Positions 5,549-5,770 of a DNA stretch of 5,770 bases are shown one piece after another (position 1 is the first letter of the stretch; every line of letters starts with the position of its first letter). Below the pieces are notes generated by a model. The model worked only from the letters and a program-made list of their open reading frames with translations. It made no database searches and was not told the DNA's origin. Made by a program: the position numbers and the translations under genes. Origin of the DNA: Thermomonas sp. (GTDB taxonomy: Bacteria; Pseudomonadota; Gammaproteobacteria; Xanthomonadales; Xanthomonadaceae). Location of the stretch: contig JANJSW010000028.1 in the NCBI GenBank assembly GCA_024711415.1, positions 1 through 5,770 of the forward strand. The letters are read 5' to 3'.

Positions 5549-5770
5549 ATGAACACCAAGCTTTTCGCGCTCCTCGCCGCTGGCGTCCTCGCTCTGTCGG
5601 CCTGCAAGAAGGAAGAGGCTCCGGCCGCCGACGCCGCTGCTCCGGCTGACGAAGCCGCTGCCCCGGCCGACGCCGCTGCCGCCGAAGCCCCGGCTGCCGA
5701 CGCCGCTGCTCCGGTCGACGCCGCCGCTGCCCCGGCCGACGAAGCCGCTGCTCCGGCCGACGCCGCTGCT
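5549..5770 (+). CDS. Second small Ala/Pro/Asp-rich lipoprotein, 3'-truncated by the window end
   Basis: The reading frame begins at ATG 5549 with a strong AGGAG (5538-5542) 6 nt upstream and runs open to the right edge (74 codons, no stop). The signal peptide is clear: MNTK, a hydrophobic stretch at about 5-16, and lipobox LSAC with Cys19, at the same position as in the preceding lipoprotein. The mature part opens with KKEE and then becomes a repeat of APAD/EAA-like units. A 23-residue block starting EAPAADAAAP at residue 23 recurs from residue 46. A 24-bp stretch (5650-5673) is identical to 5202-5225 in the previous gene, so the two are probable paralogs. No enzymatic domain is recognisable; the repeat tail looks like an extended, acidic spacer reaching from the membrane into the periplasm. 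Whether it also ends in lysine is not visible. The total length is unknown. Confidence 0.85.
   Translation, partial: MNTKLFALLAAGVLALSACKKEEAPAADAAAPADEAAAPADAAAAEAPAADAAAPVDAAAAPADEAAAPADAAA
5615..5770 (+). repeat. Coding repeat tract in the second lipoprotein
   Basis: GC-rich near-repeats of GCTGCTCCGGCYGACGCC-type sequence encode a roughly seven-residue APADxAA motif. A longer unit of 69 bp (5615-5683) is echoed from 5684, where one extra seven-residue module is inserted (PVDAAAA/PADEAAA). The tract continues to the window edge. Such repeats are prone to length change by slippage or recombination. Confidence 0.7.

Noticed and set aside
5452..5649. A 65-codon frame starting in the inter-lipoprotein gap.
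   Set aside because: It overlaps the start of the second lipoprotein in another frame, lacks a ribosome site, and turns into Arg-rich shadow sequence.
5155..5770. Possible CRISPR or satellite array because of the short GC-rich repeats.
   Set aside because: Repeats are in codon phase inside lipoprotein genes, vary in sequence and have no unique spacers of uniform length.

Overview
The window is GC-rich double-stranded bacterial DNA with dense coding. It most likely comes from a Gram-negative gammaproteobacterium of the Xanthomonadaceae/Lysobacteraceae group (Xanthomonas, Stenotrophomonas, Lysobacter, Luteimonas and relatives). The case rests on HflD, a proteobacterial protein, on an outer-membrane autotransporter, on lipobox-bearing lipoproteins, and on a thiolase that resembles my memory of the xanthomonad enzyme. 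The genus cannot be fixed from the sequence alone.

Layout, left to right. (1) Positions 1-525, plus strand: the 3' part of hflD; about 30 N-terminal residues lie off the window. (2) Positions 540-563: a GC-rich hairpin in the short gap between two convergent genes. (3) Positions 574-3540, minus strand: a large subtilisin-family (S8) autotransporter protease with a lipoprotein signal peptide, of the NalP/SphB1 kind. (4) Positions 3541-3737: a divergent intergenic region with a candidate promoter in each direction and a 9-bp inverted repeat across the candidate protease promoter. (5) Positions 3738-4913, plus strand: a complete acetyl-CoA acetyltransferase-type thiolase. (6) Positions 4914-5040: a short gap with a consensus -35 box and a leader hairpin. 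(7) Positions 5041-5343, plus strand: a 100-residue Ala-rich lipoprotein, followed by a textbook rho-independent terminator at 5391-5418. (8) From position 5549 to the right edge, plus strand: a second Ala/Pro/Asp-rich small lipoprotein, cut by the window end.

The genes look like independent transcription units rather than one pathway. HflD and the thiolase are housekeeping or metabolic proteins. The other three are predicted cell-envelope lipoproteins, two of them a side-by-side paralogous pair whose tails are almost pure Ala/Pro/Asp/Glu repeats. I found no mobile element, CRISPR array, tRNA or rRNA. I did not find a clearly new multi-gene system. The items most worth a second look are the lipidated protease with its promoter-spanning inverted repeat, and the lipoprotein pair, the first of which ends in Lys-Lys like peptidoglycan-linked lipoproteins.
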